A DNA stretch of 43,198 nt from Gammaproteobacteria bacterium (GCA_026709225.1 JAPOTJ010000074.1:1-43198); one strand, 5' to 3'. Counted from the first letter of the stretch, positions 1-9,584 are shown. Numbers and translations: made by a program. The notes: a model not told the origin generated them from the letters alone.

Positions 1-54
1 CGGCTCTTGCACAGGCGACAACAGCGTCGGCGGGCATAGTGTTAACACGCCCTA
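1..54. mobile_element. right end of a MITE-like palindromic element (truncated by window start)
   Basis: Bases 1-52 are identical to 36373-36424, the right end of the complete element between grxD and argG. The stretch ends in the terminal inverted repeat GTGTTAACACGCCC followed by TA (53-54), as in the complete copy. The rest of this copy lies outside the window. It stands 31 bp before rplP, where rpsC would normally be. The window opens exactly at the start of the element's inner hairpin arm, which suggests an assembly break at a repeat. No transposase is visible. Confidence 0.85.
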
Positions 55-84
55 GCGCACTGTCCTCATAAAAAGTAATCCATC

Positions 85-498
85 ATGCTGCAACCGAAGA
101 GAACCAAATACCGCAAACAACAGACTGGCCGCAACCGTGGCCTCGCGCAGCGTGGCAACCGCGTCAGCTTTGGCGAGTTCGGACTCCGCTCGACTTCGCG
201 TGGCCGACTCACGGCGCGCCAGATAGAAGCTGGCCGACGCGCCATGACGCGCCATATTCGTCGCGGCGGCAAGGTGTGGATTCGCGTGTTCCCGGACAAG
301 CCCATCACCAAAAAGCCGCTCGAAGTGCGCCAAGGCAAGGGCAAGGGCAGCGTTGAATACTGGGTGGCGCAGATTCAGCCGGGGCGCATGCTCTACGAGA
401 TGGAAGGCGTTGCCGAGGAAGTCGCGCGCGAAGCCTTCGCGCTCGCTGCGAGCAAGCTGCCGGTGAAGACCGCGTTTACCAAGCGCGGCGCGATGTGA
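85..498 (+). CDS. rplP: 50S ribosomal protein L16
   Basis: L16 is a large-subunit protein near the peptidyl-transferase centre and the A-site tRNA elbow. The 137-residue product has the usual length and the family start [17 protein letters not shown], then the conserved [20 protein letters not shown] region and [13 protein letters not shown]. It heads the ribosomal run here. Upstream there is no rpsC but the end of a palindromic repeat (1-54), so its translation leader is only about 30 bp of unique sequence with a weak AAGTAA ribosome-binding site. In related bacteria it is cotranscribed with rpsC and rpmC. Confidence 0.98.
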   Translation: MLQPKRTKYRKQQTGRNRGLAQRGNRVSFGEFGLRSTSRGRLTARQIEAGRRAMTRHIRRGGKVWIRVFPDKPITKKPLEVRQGKGKGSVEYWVAQIQPGRMLYEMEGVAEEVAREAFALAASKLPVKTAFTKRGAM

Positions 499-514
499 GC
501 TTGAGACCCAGACA

Positions 515-745
515 ATGACAGCCGCTTCAGAATACCGCACGCAATCGACCGAAGAGCTTCGCGAAAACCTCGTCAAGCTGCGCCGGTCGAGTTTCAATCT
601 GCGCATGCAAAAGGCGAGTGACCAGCTTGGCCAGCCGCATCTCTTGCGTGAAACGCGGCGCGAGATTGCACGCATCAAAACGTTGCTCAGCGAGCGTGAG
701 CGGCAACAACCAGACCACGAAAAAGACGGAGGCGCAGGCAAGTGA
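515..745 (+). CDS. rpmC: 50S ribosomal protein L29
   Basis: L29 is a small helical-hairpin protein near the polypeptide exit tunnel, where it helps dock SRP and trigger factor. The 76 residues contain the family pattern [21 protein letters not shown] and the second helix ending [14 protein letters not shown]. It is about ten residues longer than many L29s because of a charged C-terminal tail ([15 protein letters not shown]). Its TGA stop overlaps the GTG start of rpsQ by four bases, so translation of the two is probably coupled. Confidence 0.96.
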   Translation: MTAASEYRTQSTEELRENLVKLRRSSFNLRMQKASDQLGQPHLLRETRREIARIKTLLSERERQQPDHEKDGGAGK

Positions 746-1011
746 GCGATCAGGACGCTAGCAAACGGCACAATACGCTGACTGGGCGCGTTGTGAGTGA
801 CAAGCGTGACAAGTCGATCAGCGTATTGATCGAGCGTCGTGTGAAGCACCCGGTCTACGGCAAATACATTCGCCGCTCTTCGAAACTCCATGCGCACGAC
901 GAGGGCAATGAGGCGAAGTTCGGCGATCTCGTGCGCGTGCGTCAGTCGCGACCGATCTCGAAGACCAAATCATGGGTGCTCGATGCAGTCGTGGAAACAG
1001 CGCAAGCCTAA
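742..1011 (+). CDS. rpsQ: 30S ribosomal protein S17
   Basis: S17 is an early-assembling, OB-fold 16S rRNA-binding protein. The 89-residue product shows the family core [25 protein letters not shown], then [16 protein letters not shown] and the [12 protein letters not shown] motif. The start is GTG at 742, inside the GTGA overlap with the rpmC stop; no ATG in frame would keep the N-terminal strand. It continues the S10-operon order rplP-rpmC-rpsQ. Confidence 0.97.
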   Translation: MSDQDASKRHNTLTGRVVSDKRDKSISVLIERRVKHPVYGKYIRRSSKLHAHDEGNEAKFGDLVRVRQSRPISKTKSWVLDAVVETAQA

Positions 1012-1029
1012 CGAGCTGAGGCGAAGACA

Positions 1030-1398
1030 ATGATTCAAACTGAAACAATGCTTGAGATCGCGGATAACAGCGGTGCGCGTCGAGTGCAGTGCATCAAGGT
1101 GCTCGGCGGTTCGCGTCGTCGCTACGCCAATATCGGCGATGTCATCAAGGTGGCGGTGAAGGAAGCTGTGCCGCGAGGCCGTGTCTCCAAAGGCGATGTC
1201 GTCAATGCCGTGGTGGTGCGTTCGGGGCAGGGCGTTCGTCGTCCGGATGGCTCGCGCATCCGCTTTGACGAGAACGCTGCTGTGCTGCTCAACAATCAGT
1301 TCCAGCCGATTGGCACGCGCATTTTCGGGCCGGTCACGCGCGAACTTCGCAGCGAGCGTTTCATGCGTATTGTCTCCTTGGCACCGGAAGTCATTTAG
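1030..1398 (+). CDS. rplN: 50S ribosomal protein L14
   Basis: L14 is a β-barrel protein at the subunit interface, contacting 16S helix 14 and the silencing factor RsfS. The 122-residue product has the exact family length, the opening [18 protein letters not shown] and the signature around [16 protein letters not shown] with [11 protein letters not shown]. It follows rpsQ after 18 bases and begins the spc-operon order (rplN-rplX-rplE-rpsN). Confidence 0.98.
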   Translation: MIQTETMLEIADNSGARRVQCIKVLGGSRRRYANIGDVIKVAVKEAVPRGRVSKGDVVNAVVVRSGQGVRRPDGSRIRFDENAAVLLNNQFQPIGTRIFGPVTRELRSERFMRIVSLAPEVI

Positions 1399-1411
1399 GA
1401 GCGCCCGCGAG

Positions 1412-1744
1412 ATGAACAAGCTCAGACTTGATGATGAGGTGGTGGTGATTGCTGGTCGCGACCGGGGCCGCACCGGTCGCATCACGGCGTTTCGCAAGGG
1501 CGGGCGTGCGCTCGTCTCGGGCGTCAACATGGTGACCAAGCACGTCAAGCCTGATCCGCAGGCGATGGAAGAAGGCGGGCGGGTGAGCAAGGAATCGCCG
1601 ATTCACGTGTCCAATTTGGCGCTGTGGAACCCTGACCGAGGCGAGTCGGGCGGCGGCGATCGGGTTGGCATTCGCACCGAAGACGACGGGCGCAAGGTGC
1701 GCTTTTTCAAGTCCACAGGCACGCTTGTGCCTGACAGCGCGTAA
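1412..1744 (+). CDS. rplX: 50S ribosomal protein L24
   Basis: L24 is a 23S rRNA-binding assembly initiator with an N-terminal KOW fold. The ATG at 1412 gives 110 residues; a longer upstream reading overlaps rplN and is rejected. The KOW segment [18 protein letters not shown] (about residues 7-24) is followed by the conserved [13 protein letters not shown]. An Asp/Gly-rich stretch ([12 protein letters not shown]) before the final strand makes it slightly longer than the ~104-residue E. coli protein. The GGAG at 1397-1400 could serve as ribosome-binding site, at long spacing. Confidence 0.96.
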   Translation: MNKLRLDDEVVVIAGRDRGRTGRITAFRKGGRALVSGVNMVTKHVKPDPQAMEEGGRVSKESPIHVSNLALWNPDRGESGGGDRVGIRTEDDGRKVRFFKSTGTLVPDSA

Positions 1745-1757
1745 CACGGGGCAAGTC

Positions 1758-2360
1758 ATGGCAACTGCGACAGGCATGCGTGAACGCTTCATTGACGAAG
1801 TGCGATCCGAACTCGCCAAAGAGCTCGGTCTCAGTAATCTTATGGCAGTGCCTCGCATCGAAAAAGTCACTGTCAACATGGGCGTGGTCAAGCCAACCGG
1901 TCAACCGGCGGCGAGTCCGCGTGCCGGGCAAGCAGGCCGAGAAGGCAAGTCCGAAGACCGCAACGTCCTTGACAACGCCATGCGTGACTTGCGCCAGATC
2001 ACCGGGCAGCAGCCAATGGTCACGCGCGCGCGCAAATCTGAAGCGGGCTTTAAGATTCGTGAAGGCATGCCGCTTGGCTGCAAGGTGACACTGAGGTCGA
2101 GGCGCATGTACGAATTCCTTGACCGCCTGGTTGGCATTGCGATTCCAAGGGTGCGCGATTTTCGTGGCTTGAATCCTCGCTCCATGGACGGGCAGGGCAA
2201 CTTTTCCATGGGGCTTGGCGAGCAGATCGTGTTTCCAGAAATCGACTACGACAAGATCGACCGCATTCGCGGGCTTGACATCACCATCACAACTTCGGCC
2301 ACGAACGACGCCGACGGGCTTGCGCTCCTGCGCGCCCTCAAGTTCCCGATTCGCGCCTAA
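1758..2360 (+). CDS. rplE: 50S ribosomal protein L5 with an insertion
   Basis: L5 binds 5S rRNA and contacts P-site tRNA in the central protuberance. Start is the ATG at 1758 (200 residues). Conserved blocks include [62 protein letters not shown] and [19 protein letters not shown]. Compared from memory with the ~179-residue E. coli protein, there is an extra Pro/Gly/Arg-rich loop of about 17 residues at roughly residues 45-68 ([20 protein letters not shown]). The frame stays open and flanks align, so this is a true insertion, not a frameshift. Confidence 0.97.
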   Translation: MATATGMRERFIDEVRSELAKELGLSNLMAVPRIEKVTVNMGVVKPTGQPAASPRAGQAGREGKSEDRNVLDNAMRDLRQITGQQPMVTRARKSEAGFKIREGMPLGCKVTLRSRRMYEFLDRLVGIAIPRVRDFRGLNPRSMDGQGNFSMGLGEQIVFPEIDYDKIDRIRGLDITITTSATNDADGLALLRALKFPIRA

Positions 2361-2394
2361 GTTGAACGAACGAGCAGAGTAACGAGAGGCATCA

Positions 2395-2700
2395 ATGGCG
2401 AAGAAATCAATGATTGCACGTGAGCGCAAACGTGAGCGCACCGTTGCCAAGTACGAGGAGCGGCGAAAGGCGCTCAAAGCGATCATCGGCGATCGCTCAA
2501 AGCCGCTTGAAGAAGTCATGTCGGCAAGTTTCGACTTGCAGAAGCTGCCGAGGAACGCGAGTCCGGTCCGGCTCAGAACCCGTTGCGGGCAAACTGGTCG
2601 CCCTCGTGCGGTGTATCGCCGCTTCGGCCTCGGTCGCACCAAGCTTCGCGAAGCAGCCATGCGCGGCGATGTGCCTGGGCTCGTGAAGTCGAGTTGGTAG
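2395..2700 (+). CDS. rpsN: 30S ribosomal protein S14
   Basis: S14 is a late-assembling small-subunit head protein. The 101-residue product is the long, zinc-free form: it begins [15 protein letters not shown], carries [20 protein letters not shown], and ends in the canonical GLVKSSW. It lacks the two CxxC pairs of the short zinc-binding form. It sits 34 bp after rplE and 14 bp before rpsH, the standard spc-operon order. Confidence 0.98.
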   Translation: MAKKSMIARERKRERTVAKYEERRKALKAIIGDRSKPLEEVMSASFDLQKLPRNASPVRLRTRCGQTGRPRAVYRRFGLGRTKLREAAMRGDVPGLVKSSW

Positions 2701-2714
2701 TTCGGAGTGCTTAG

Positions 2715-3107
2715 ATGAGTATGCAAGACCCCATCGCCGACTATTTGACACGCATTCGCAACGCGCAAAGCGCGGGCCATGTGCAGGTGTCCATGCCCTC
2801 ATCGCGCATGAAGCTGGCGATGACTAAAGTGCTGAAGGAAGAAGGGTATGTCGGAGATTTTCATGTCAGTGAAGATGCCAAGCCGCAACTGACCATTGAG
2901 CTTCGCTACCACGAAGGCCGGCCGGTCATTGAGGAGATCAAGCGCCAGAGCCGGCCAGGGCTGCGTATCTACCGCGGGCGAGACGGCCTCCCTTACGTGC
3001 GGAGCGGCCTTGGCGTGGCGCTTGTGAGCACATCGAAAGGCATCATGACCGACATGAACGCACGGCGCTTGGGTGTCGGCGGCGAAGTCGTGTGTACGGT
3101 GTTCTAG
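2715..3107 (+). CDS. rpsH: 30S ribosomal protein S8
   Basis: S8 binds the central domain of 16S rRNA and in E. coli also represses the spc operon by binding its mRNA near rplE. The 130 residues match the family from [21 protein letters not shown] through [11 protein letters not shown] to the C-terminal signature [20 protein letters not shown]. The length is standard. A comparable repression site is possible but cannot be shown by eye. Confidence 0.98.
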   Translation: MSMQDPIADYLTRIRNAQSAGHVQVSMPSSRMKLAMTKVLKEEGYVGDFHVSEDAKPQLTIELRYHEGRPVIEEIKRQSRPGLRIYRGRDGLPYVRSGLGVALVSTSKGIMTDMNARRLGVGGEVVCTVF

Positions 3108-3142
3108 CGGCACGATACGGACACGAAAGGAGAGTACGAAGC

Positions 3143-3679
3143 ATGTCTCGAGTCGCAAAGATGCCAGTCAAGATTCCGCAAGGGGTGTCGGTGGACACCG
3201 CTGGCGACGAGATTCTTGTCAAAGGGCCGGGCGGTGAGTTGCGCCAAGCCATTTCGCGAGCGCACGTTGAAGTCGAGGTGCGCGGCAGCGAGGCGCATGT
3301 GGTGGCTATTGGCACGAGCCGTGCGTCGAGAGCACTTGCCGGCACCGCACGCTCGCTCATCGACAGCATGGTGACTGGCGTCACCAAAGGCTTTGAGAAA
3401 GCGCTTGAATTGCAAGGCGTTGGCTACCGGGCTGCGAAGCAGGGCAAGCAACTTGTCATGCAGCTCGGCTTCTCTCATCCGATTGCCTATGATCCGCCAG
3501 TAGGTATCGACATCGATACACCCACGCAAACGAGCATCCTTGTGCGCGGTGCGGATAAGCAGCGTGTTGGCCAGGTGGCAGCGGAGCTGCGCGCCTATCG
3601 GCCGCCGGAGCCTTACAAGGGCAAGGGTGTGCGCTACGTCGGCGAGAAGGTGCGGCGCAAGGAAGGCAAGAAGAAGTAG
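3143..3679 (+). CDS. rplF: 50S ribosomal protein L6
   Basis: L6 lies at the base of the L7/L12 stalk near the sarcin-ricin loop. The ATG at 3143 (MSRVAKMPVKIPQGV) gives 178 residues. A GGAG at 3129-3132 lies close upstream; a longer reading overlapping rpsH is rejected. The duplicated L6 fold is visible: GVTKGFEKALELQGVGYRA in the first half and the signature PEPYKGKGVRYVGEKVRRKEGKKK-type ending in the second (about residues 155-178). Confidence 0.97.
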   Translation: MSRVAKMPVKIPQGVSVDTAGDEILVKGPGGELRQAISRAHVEVEVRGSEAHVVAIGTSRASRALAGTARSLIDSMVTGVTKGFEKALELQGVGYRAAKQGKQLVMQLGFSHPIAYDPPVGIDIDTPTQTSILVRGADKQRVGQVAAELRAYRPPEPYKGKGVRYVGEKVRRKEGKKK

Positions 3680-3730
3680 GCGCCAATAGGAACCTAGCTC
3701 AACACGCCAAGAAAGAACAGGGAAGAAGAC

Positions 3731-4114
3731 ATGTCCGTCGCCAACAAAACACTCAAGTACAAGCCGGCTGATACCAAGGCTCGGCGGCTGCGGCGCGCAC
3801 GACGCGCACGCTTTGTCATGCGCGAACAGGGCGTCACTCGGCTCACCGTACATCGCACGCCACGGCACATTTACGCCCAGCTGATCGGCGGCGATGGCGG
3901 GCAGGTGCTCGCTGCGGCGTCGAGCTTGGAGAAGGATTTGGGGGTTGCTTTTGGAGGAAATATCGAAGCCGCCAAGCGTGTTGGTCAAAAGATTGCGGAG
4001 CGGGCGCAGGACAAGTCGGTCTCCCGCATCGCGTTTGATCGATCAGGGTTTCGATACCACGGGCGGGTGAAGGCGCTTGCCGATGCTGCTCGTGAAGCGG
4101 GACTTGAATTTTAG
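3731..4114 (+). CDS. rplR: 50S ribosomal protein L18
   Basis: L18 binds 5S rRNA with L5 in the central protuberance. The 127-residue product has a basic N-terminus ([18 protein letters not shown]), then [22 protein letters not shown], and the conserved C-terminal [26 protein letters not shown]-type ending. It is about ten residues longer than the E. coli protein, mostly at the N-terminus. It precedes rpsE by 19 bp. Confidence 0.97.
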   Translation: MSVANKTLKYKPADTKARRLRRARRARFVMREQGVTRLTVHRTPRHIYAQLIGGDGGQVLAAASSLEKDLGVAFGGNIEAAKRVGQKIAERAQDKSVSRIAFDRSGFRYHGRVKALADAAREAGLEF

Positions 4115-4133
4115 GGGCACGGAAACACAGCAA

Positions 4134-4805
4134 ATGGCATACGCGGAAGAAATCGTTGAAGAAGGCTTGGTCGAGAAGCTCGTGCAAGTCAATCGTGTGG
4201 CCAAGGTGGTCAAGGGCGGGCGAATTTTCGGATTCACCGCGCTGACTGTCGTTGGCGACGGCAATGGCAACGTTGGATTCGGGCGCGGCAAAGCGCGCGA
4301 AGTGCCGATCGCCATTGGCAAGGCGATGGAAAATGCGCGTCGCAACCTGAAGCCGGTCGAACTCAACGGCGACACGCTCTGGTATGCGGTCAAGGAGCGT
4401 CACGGCGCATCCAAGGTCTACATGCAGCCAGCGTCGCAAGGAACAGGTGTGATCGCGGGTGGCGCCATGCGCGCCGTGCTCGAAGCGGCAGGGGTGCGCA
4501 ACGTCCTTGCCAAGTGCTACGGCTCAACCACGCCGGTCAACGTTGTGCGCGCGACCGTCAAGGCGCTGCGCAAGATTCGCTCCCCGGAACAGGTCGCGGC
4601 GAAGCGCGGCAAGCGGCTTTCCGACCTGCGTGCGACAAGGGCCTCTGAGGCCGATGCTGGCGTCGAAGTCGCAGATGCCGATCCTAATGATCCTAATATT
4701 GATGTCGTCGCTGATGCCGCCAACGTGGATATCCCCCATGCAGATGTCATTGCCGATCCGCAGCAAGCTTCGTCTGCCGAGGCATCAGTTGGAGTGAAAG
4801 AGTAA
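4134..4805 (+). CDS. rpsE: 30S ribosomal protein S5 with an acidic C-terminal extension
   Basis: S5 is a small-subunit protein at the mRNA entry channel and decoding-fidelity region. The ATG at 4134 gives 223 residues, against about 167 in E. coli. Residues 1-165 contain the complete fold: [61 protein letters not shown] and [16 protein letters not shown]. Residues ~170-223 are an additional low-complexity tail rich in Asp, Ala and Val ([12 protein letters not shown] and onward), with almost no basic residues. The tail is in frame up to the stop, 4 bp before rpmD. Confidence 0.97.
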   Translation: MAYAEEIVEEGLVEKLVQVNRVAKVVKGGRIFGFTALTVVGDGNGNVGFGRGKAREVPIAIGKAMENARRNLKPVELNGDTLWYAVKERHGASKVYMQPASQGTGVIAGGAMRAVLEAAGVRNVLAKCYGSTTPVNVVRATVKALRKIRSPEQVAAKRGKRLSDLRATRASEADAGVEVADADPNDPNIDVVADAANVDIPHADVIADPQQASSAEASVGVKE

Positions 4806-4809
4806 GCAC

Positions 4810-5034
4810 ATGAAGAAGGCCACGTCAGACCAGAACGAAGCGCGGTTGCGCATTCGACTTCGTAAAAGCACCAACCGGCGCACCAAACAACATCGTGCCT
4901 GCGTCGCGGGGCTTGGATTGCGGCGCATCGGCGACGAGGTGCGTCTGCCGGACCGCCCAGAGATTCGCGGTATGGTCAATCGTGTGCGCTACCTGTTGGA
5001 TGTCGAGGAACCCACTTGCACGGAGGTGAAATAA
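4810..5034 (+). CDS. rpmD: 50S ribosomal protein L30
   Basis: L30 is a small ferredoxin-like-fold protein of the large subunit. The 74-residue product retains the pattern LRIRLRKSTNRRTKQHRACVAGLGLRR and the ending IRGMVNRVRYLLDVEE. It is longer than the ~59-residue E. coli form by a basic N-terminal leader and a short acidic tail. It lies in the normal place between rpsE and rplO, with only 4 bp and 6 bp gaps. Confidence 0.95.
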   Translation: MKKATSDQNEARLRIRLRKSTNRRTKQHRACVAGLGLRRIGDEVRLPDRPEIRGMVNRVRYLLDVEEPTCTEVK

Positions 5035-5040
5035 GCAATC

Positions 5041-5466
5041 ATGCAGTTGAATGACTTAGCCCCGGCTGCTGGTAGTCGCGGCAGCAAGAAACGTCTTGGA
5101 CGCGGTGCCGGTTCTGGTACCGGCAAGACTGCCGGGCGCGGCATGAAAGGTCAGAACGCTCGCTCCGGCGGGGGTGTGCGACGCGGTTTCGAGGGTGGCC
5201 AGCTTCCAATCCAGCAAAGGCTGCCCAAGTTCGGCTTTCGCTCCAGAAAAGCGCTGACGACAGCGGAACTGCGCCTTGATGAGCTCAGCAAGATCGAAGG
5301 CGACGAGATCAGTCTCGAAAGCTTGCGCAAAGCTGGCCTCATTACATCGACCGTAACGAGAGTGCGCATCATCAAGTCAGGTGAACTCAAGCGAGCCTTG
5401 ACCGTCAAGGCTGAAGGCGACCAAGTACACCTCACCAAGGGCGCTCGCGCCGCGCTCGAAGGTTAG
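5041..5466 (+). CDS. rplO: 50S ribosomal protein L15
   Basis: L15 is an assembly protein of the large subunit with a long Gly/Lys-rich N-terminal extension that threads 23S rRNA. The 141 residues begin [20 protein letters not shown], then [19 protein letters not shown], and end in the [22 protein letters not shown] region matching the family C-terminus. Length is standard. It is followed by secY after 52 bp, as in the spc operon. Confidence 0.97.
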   Translation: MQLNDLAPAAGSRGSKKRLGRGAGSGTGKTAGRGMKGQNARSGGGVRRGFEGGQLPIQQRLPKFGFRSRKALTTAELRLDELSKIEGDEISLESLRKAGLITSTVTRVRIIKSGELKRALTVKAEGDQVHLTKGARAALEG

Positions 5467-5518
5467 CGCGAAGCACGCCTAAGCCACGCACGCTCTTCAA
5501 GTCACACTCCGCAAAGCA

Positions 5519-6856
5519 ATGGTTGCGACAGCACAAACGATGTCCAGACCGGCAGGGGGTTCCATGGTGGACCTCCGCCGCCGGCTGCTGTTCGTGTTTA
5601 TCGCGCTGCTTGTCTACCGCATCGGCACGCACATTCCCGTGCCCGGCATCGACCCAGTTCGCCTGCAGCAGCTATTTGACGCGCAGCAGGGCGGCATTCT
5701 TGATCTCTTCAACATGTTCTCTGGCGGTGCGCTCGAGCGCATGAGCATCCTCGCGCTCGGCGTGGTGCCCTACATCACATCGAGCATCATCATGAATCTG
5801 CTCTCCATGATGGACCCGCGCTTGCAGCAGCTTCGAAAAGAAGGCGAAGCCGGTCGGCGCAAGATCTCGCAGTACACGCGCTACGGCACGGTGTTGCTGT
5901 CGCTTATTCAGGGCTCGGCGCTGTCGGTGACGCTGTCAAGCCAAGGGCTGAGCTATTTTTCGGGCTTCGGCTTCTTCTTCGTGGCGACCCTGACCTTGGT
6001 GACGGGTGCCATGTTTATGATGTGGCTCGGCGAGCAAATCACCGAGCGCGGCGTCGGCAACGGCATTTCGCTGCTCATCTTTTCCGGCATCGTGTCCGGG
6101 TTTCCGGCAGCGCTCGGCCAAGCGTTCGAGGCATCGCGGCAAGGCGACATCAACATCATCGCGTTGCTCGCCATCGGCATGTTTGCAATTGTCGTGGTCG
6201 GCTTCGTGGTGTTCATTGAGCGTGGGCAGCGGCGAATCACGGTCAATTACGCGCGCCGCCAACAAGGGCGTCGCATGGTGCAGGGCCAGACAAGCCATCT
6301 ACCCTTGAAAGTCAACATGGCCGGTGTCATTCCGGCCATTTTTGCATCGAGCCTGCTGCTCGCGCCGACTTCGATTGCGAGTTGGTTCGGCCAATCTCCG
6401 GGATTCGAGTGGCTGCAGCAAATCGCGCTCGTCTTATCGCCCGGACAGCCAGCCTACATTCTCATGTTCGCCGCTGGTATCATATTCTTCAGTTTCTTTT
6501 ATACCGCGATCGTCTTCGACCCCAAAGATGTCGCGGATAATCTGAAGCGTCAAGGCGCCTACGTGCCGGGCATCAGGCCAGGTGCGCAGACGGCAAACTA
6601 CATCGACGATGTGATTACGCGATTGACGACGTTCGGGGCGCTCTACGTGACGCTTGTCTGCTTGCTGCCCGAGTTCATGATCGTGTTTTTCAATGTCCCC
6701 TTCCAATTGGGCGGCACGGCGCTCCTGATTGTGGTTGTGGTAGCCATGGACTTCATGGCGCAGGTGCAGGCGCACTTGATGTCAGGCCAGTACGCTCGTC
6801 TCATGGAACAGGCCAACTTGAAGAACTACGGGCGCTCGCGCCTTCGCCGCACTTGA
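5519..6856 (+). CDS. secY: protein translocase subunit SecY
   Basis: SecY is the channel-forming subunit of the SecYEG translocon in the inner membrane. The 445 residues show the ten-helix pattern, beginning [26 protein letters not shown], with [12 protein letters not shown] (plug helix region), [16 protein letters not shown] (helix 2), the cytosolic loop [16 protein letters not shown], and the C-terminal [20 protein letters not shown]. The ATG at 5519 gives an N-terminus similar to other SecYs. An in-frame ATG at 5564 has a better ribosome-binding site (AGGGGG) but leaves very little before helix 1, so the longer form is preferred. Confidence 0.97.
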   Translation: MVATAQTMSRPAGGSMVDLRRRLLFVFIALLVYRIGTHIPVPGIDPVRLQQLFDAQQGGILDLFNMFSGGALERMSILALGVVPYITSSIIMNLLSMMDPRLQQLRKEGEAGRRKISQYTRYGTVLLSLIQGSALSVTLSSQGLSYFSGFGFFFVATLTLVTGAMFMMWLGEQITERGVGNGISLLIFSGIVSGFPAALGQAFEASRQGDINIIALLAIGMFAIVVVGFVVFIERGQRRITVNYARRQQGRRMVQGQTSHLPLKVNMAGVIPAIFASSLLLAPTSIASWFGQSPGFEWLQQIALVLSPGQPAYILMFAAGIIFFSFFYTAIVFDPKDVADNLKRQGAYVPGIRPGAQTANYIDDVITRLTTFGALYVTLVCLLPEFMIVFFNVPFQLGGTALLIVVVVAMDFMAQVQAHLMSGQYARLMEQANLKNYGRSRLRRT

Positions 6857-6893
6857 ATCGTACACACAAACAAACAAGACAAAAGGTAGGAGC

Positions 6894-7010
6894 ATGAAAG
6901 TCAGAGCATCGGTCAAGAAAATCTGCCGGGACTGCAAGATTGTCAAGCGCGGCGGTGTCGTGCGGGTCATTTGCAAGACAGAGCCTCGCCACAAGCAGCG
7001 GCAAGGCTAA
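6894..7010 (+). CDS. rpmJ: 50S ribosomal protein L36
   Basis: A 38-residue gene between secY and rpsM. The product starts [20 protein letters not shown] and ends EPRHKQRQG. Cys11, Cys14, Cys27 and His33 form the CxxC...C...H zinc-ribbon of the zinc-containing L36 type. AGGTAGGAG lies just before the ATG at 6894. Position after secY and before rpsM is canonical in Gammaproteobacteria. Confidence 0.96.
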   Translation: MKVRASVKKICRDCKIVKRGGVVRVICKTEPRHKQRQG

Positions 7011-7034
7011 GCACGTACAAAAGGGCAACAGAAC

Positions 7035-7388
7035 ATGGCGCGAATTGCAGGCATCAACCTTCCAGACTCCAAGCACGTAGTGGTCTCGCTCACCCACCTC
7101 TACGGCGTCGGCACGAGCCGCGCACGCGAGATTTGCGAGCAGGCGGGCATTGCGCCCAGCATTCGGCTCGGCAAGCTGAAGGAGGAGCAGCTTGATTCGC
7201 TGCGTGCGGAGGTGGACAAGTACAGCATCGAAGGCGATCTGCGCCGTGAGATCAACATGAACATCAAGCGCCTCATGGACTTAGGCACCTTTCGCGGTAT
7301 TCGTCACAGGCGCGGCCTGCCGGTGCGTGGTCAGCGCACGAGCACCAATGCGCGCACGCGCAAAGGGCGTCGCAGGCCTGTTCGCTAA
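7035..7388 (+). CDS. rpsM: 30S ribosomal protein S13
   Basis: S13 is a head protein of the small subunit contacting P-site tRNA and forming bridges to L5. The 117 residues begin [20 protein letters not shown], include the helix-two-turn-helix [17 protein letters not shown], and end in the signature [20 protein letters not shown] plus a basic tail. The length is standard. It opens the alpha-operon order rpsM-rpsK-rpsD-rpoA-rplQ. Confidence 0.98.
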   Translation: MARIAGINLPDSKHVVVSLTHLYGVGTSRAREICEQAGIAPSIRLGKLKEEQLDSLRAEVDKYSIEGDLRREINMNIKRLMDLGTFRGIRHRRGLPVRGQRTSTNARTRKGRRRPVR

Positions 7389-7417
7389 ACCACCGCAAAA
7401 GAGATTGAGAGACGCTT

Positions 7418-7801
7418 ATGGCACGCACACCAGCAAGAAAGAAAACGAAGCGCATCGTTAGCGAGGGCCTCGCGCATGTGCACGCTTCGTTCAACAACAC
7501 CATCATCACCATCACCGACCGCCAAGGCAACGTGCTCGCATGGGCGACCGCCGGTTCTGCCGGTTTCAAAGGTTCGCGCAAAAGCACGCCCTTCGCGGCG
7601 CAAGTCGCAGCGGAGCAGGTGCTGCAGCGCGTCGCCGATGTTGGCCTGGAAAGCGTGAGCGTGTTCGTCAAAGGGCCGGGGCCGGGGCGTGAGTCGGCGG
7701 TGCGCGGCTTGAACGCCGGGGGCTTGCGCATCACCAACATTACTGATGTGACGCCGATCCCCCACAACGGCTGCCGCCCGCCGAAGCGTCGGCGCCCATA
7801 G
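7418..7801 (+). CDS. rpsK: 30S ribosomal protein S11
   Basis: S11 is a platform protein of the small subunit contacting mRNA at the E site. The 127 residues contain [56 protein letters not shown] and the C-terminal [15 protein letters not shown]. All are family hallmarks. Standard length, 29 bp after rpsM. Confidence 0.98.
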   Translation: MARTPARKKTKRIVSEGLAHVHASFNNTIITITDRQGNVLAWATAGSAGFKGSRKSTPFAAQVAAEQVLQRVADVGLESVSVFVKGPGPGRESAVRGLNAGGLRITNITDVTPIPHNGCRPPKRRRP

Positions 7802-7833
7802 AACAAGACAAGACAGGCAAGGACTTATCTGAC

Positions 7834-8487
7834 ATGGCTCGATACCTCGGACCCAAATGCAAACTCTCGCGGCGCGAAGGCACCGACCTCTTCTTGAAGA
7901 GCGGCATTCGCTCGCACCAGTCGAAGTGTGATGCCAAGGGCATTGATCGCGGCGCCACTGGGCGTGCCGACCGTCCGCCCGGCATGCACGGCCTGCGTCG
8001 CGGCCGGCAGTCCGACTATGCGATTCAATTGCGCGAAAAACAAAAAGTTCGCCGACTCTACGGCGTGCTTGAGCGCCAATTCCGCAACTATTACAAGCGC
8101 GCCGAGCGTCGCAAGGGCGCGACCGGCGAGAACCTCCTGCAGTTTCTTGAGTGCCGGCTTGACAACGTGGCATATCGCATGGGCTTTGGCTCAACGCGCG
8201 CCGAGGCGCGGCAGCTTGTTTCGCACAAGGGTGTGCAAGTGAACGGCGCGATCGTCAATATCCCGTCGTATCAAGTCGTACCGAAGGATGCAATCGAAGT
8301 CGCGCCCGGCGCCAAAAAGCAGCTGAGAATTCAGGCTGCCTTGGAGCTCGCAAGCCAGCGTTCGCCTGTTGATTGGGTGGATGTGGACCTCGATGCGTTG
8401 AAGGGCGTCTACCAGCGGCATCCCGAACGCTCGGAGCTGCCGACCGAGATCAACGAGAACCTGATCGTTGAACTCTATTCGAAATAA
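7834..8487 (+). CDS. rpsD: 30S ribosomal protein S4
   Basis: S4 nucleates assembly of the 16S 5' domain and in E. coli represses the alpha operon. The 217 residues start [20 protein letters not shown] and contain the S4 RNA-binding domain [20 protein letters not shown] through [14 protein letters not shown]. It ends in [12 protein letters not shown], as usual. It is ~10 residues longer than E. coli S4 through a small insertion near residues 34-48 ([16 protein letters not shown]). Only one Cys remains in the N-terminal zinc-site region, so it is the zinc-free type. Confidence 0.98.
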   Translation: MARYLGPKCKLSRREGTDLFLKSGIRSHQSKCDAKGIDRGATGRADRPPGMHGLRRGRQSDYAIQLREKQKVRRLYGVLERQFRNYYKRAERRKGATGENLLQFLECRLDNVAYRMGFGSTRAEARQLVSHKGVQVNGAIVNIPSYQVVPKDAIEVAPGAKKQLRIQAALELASQRSPVDWVDVDLDALKGVYQRHPERSELPTEINENLIVELYSK

Positions 8488-8586
8488 CCCATTCGTCCCC
8501 CTTAGTCATACATAGAATTCCCCAGATATAGAAATATCGAGATTCTGAAACATTGAAGATAAGCTGGATTTACGAGGAGCAAGCAC

Positions 8587-9582
8587 ATGGCATCTACAGT
8601 TGAAGAGTTTTTGCGCCCATCGGTGAAGGTGCAGGAGCAAGAGCGAAACCGCGCCAGAATCACCCTTGAGCCGCTTGAGCGGGGTTTTGGGCATACGCTC
8701 GGCAATGCCCTGCGCCGTGTACTACTGTCGTCCATTCCCGGTGCGGCCATCTCCGAAGTGATCATCGACAACGTGCAGCATGAATACAGCGCTATTCCGA
8801 ATGTGCGTGAGGATGTCATCGATATCCTGCTCAACCTCAAAGGTGTCGCCATCAAAATGTTCGGCGGAGAAGAGGAAGTCATTACGCTCGAAGCCAAGGG
8901 GCCGGCCGAGATCAAGGCAGGCGACTTCAAGCTCACGCAGCAAGTTGAGATTGCCAATCCAGACCATCACATCTGCACCCTCAACAAGAACGGCAAGGTA
9001 CGCATCGAAGCCCGCGTCACACGCGGCCGCGGCTATGTGCCAGCCGATGATCGCCAAGTGGCGGAAGCTGAAGAAGGCAGAGAGACCAATCAAATCGGCT
9101 TCTTGCGCCTAGATGCCAGCTACAGCCCACTCAAGCGAGTCGCGTATTCGGTGGAGAGCACCCGCGTCGAGCAGCGCACCGACCTTGACAAGCTCATTCT
9201 CGACATCGAAACGAACGGCGCCATGGATCCGGAGGATGCCATTGGCTTAGCAGCATCAACCTTGCGTGATCAGCTTTCGTTCTTTGTCAATCTGGACAAT
9301 GATATCGCCAAGCTCACCGGTGCCACCACCATCCCGAAGAGCTTCGATCCGATCTTGTCGCGACCTGTTGATGATCTGGAGTTGACCGTTCGCTCCGCGA
9401 ACTGCCTGAAAGCCGAGCACATCCGCTGCATCGGCGATCTGATTCAAAAGACCGAGCACGAACTCTTGAAAACACCCAATCTCGGCCGCAAGTCGCTTGA
9501 CGAGATACAGTCCCAGCTTGACAGCCGCGGCCTGAAGCTTGGCACCGAGCTGGTCGGCTGGGAATCACCCGCGAGCAAATAG
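8587..9582 (+). CDS. rpoA: DNA-directed RNA polymerase subunit alpha
   Basis: The alpha subunit dimerises to scaffold RNA polymerase; its C-terminal domain binds UP elements and activators. Of 331 residues, the N-terminal domain includes [20 protein letters not shown] and the dimer interface. The C-terminal domain contains [16 protein letters not shown], where the Arg corresponds to DNA-contacting R265 of E. coli, and [12 protein letters not shown]. The ATG at 8587 follows GAGGAG with proper spacing. A 99-bp gap after rpsD may hold a leader or weak promoter but shows no clear consensus. Confidence 0.98.
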   Translation: MASTVEEFLRPSVKVQEQERNRARITLEPLERGFGHTLGNALRRVLLSSIPGAAISEVIIDNVQHEYSAIPNVREDVIDILLNLKGVAIKMFGGEEEVITLEAKGPAEIKAGDFKLTQQVEIANPDHHICTLNKNGKVRIEARVTRGRGYVPADDRQVAEAEEGRETNQIGFLRLDASYSPLKRVAYSVESTRVEQRTDLDKLILDIETNGAMDPEDAIGLAASTLRDQLSFFVNLDNDIAKLTGATTIPKSFDPILSRPVDDLELTVRSANCLKAEHIRCIGDLIQKTEHELLKTPNLGRKSLDEIQSQLDSRGLKLGTELVGWESPASK

Positions 9583-9584
9583 CC

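Noticed and set aside
52-897. Long minus-strand open frame (281 codons) antisense to rplP-rpmC-rpsQ
   Set aside because: It is the complement of highly conserved ribosomal genes, has no recognisable domain, and reflects the GC-rich codon pattern.
1707-2780. Minus-strand open frame of 357 codons over rplE-rpsN
   Set aside because: Antisense to conserved rplE and rpsN, with no family resemblance and no plausible start context.
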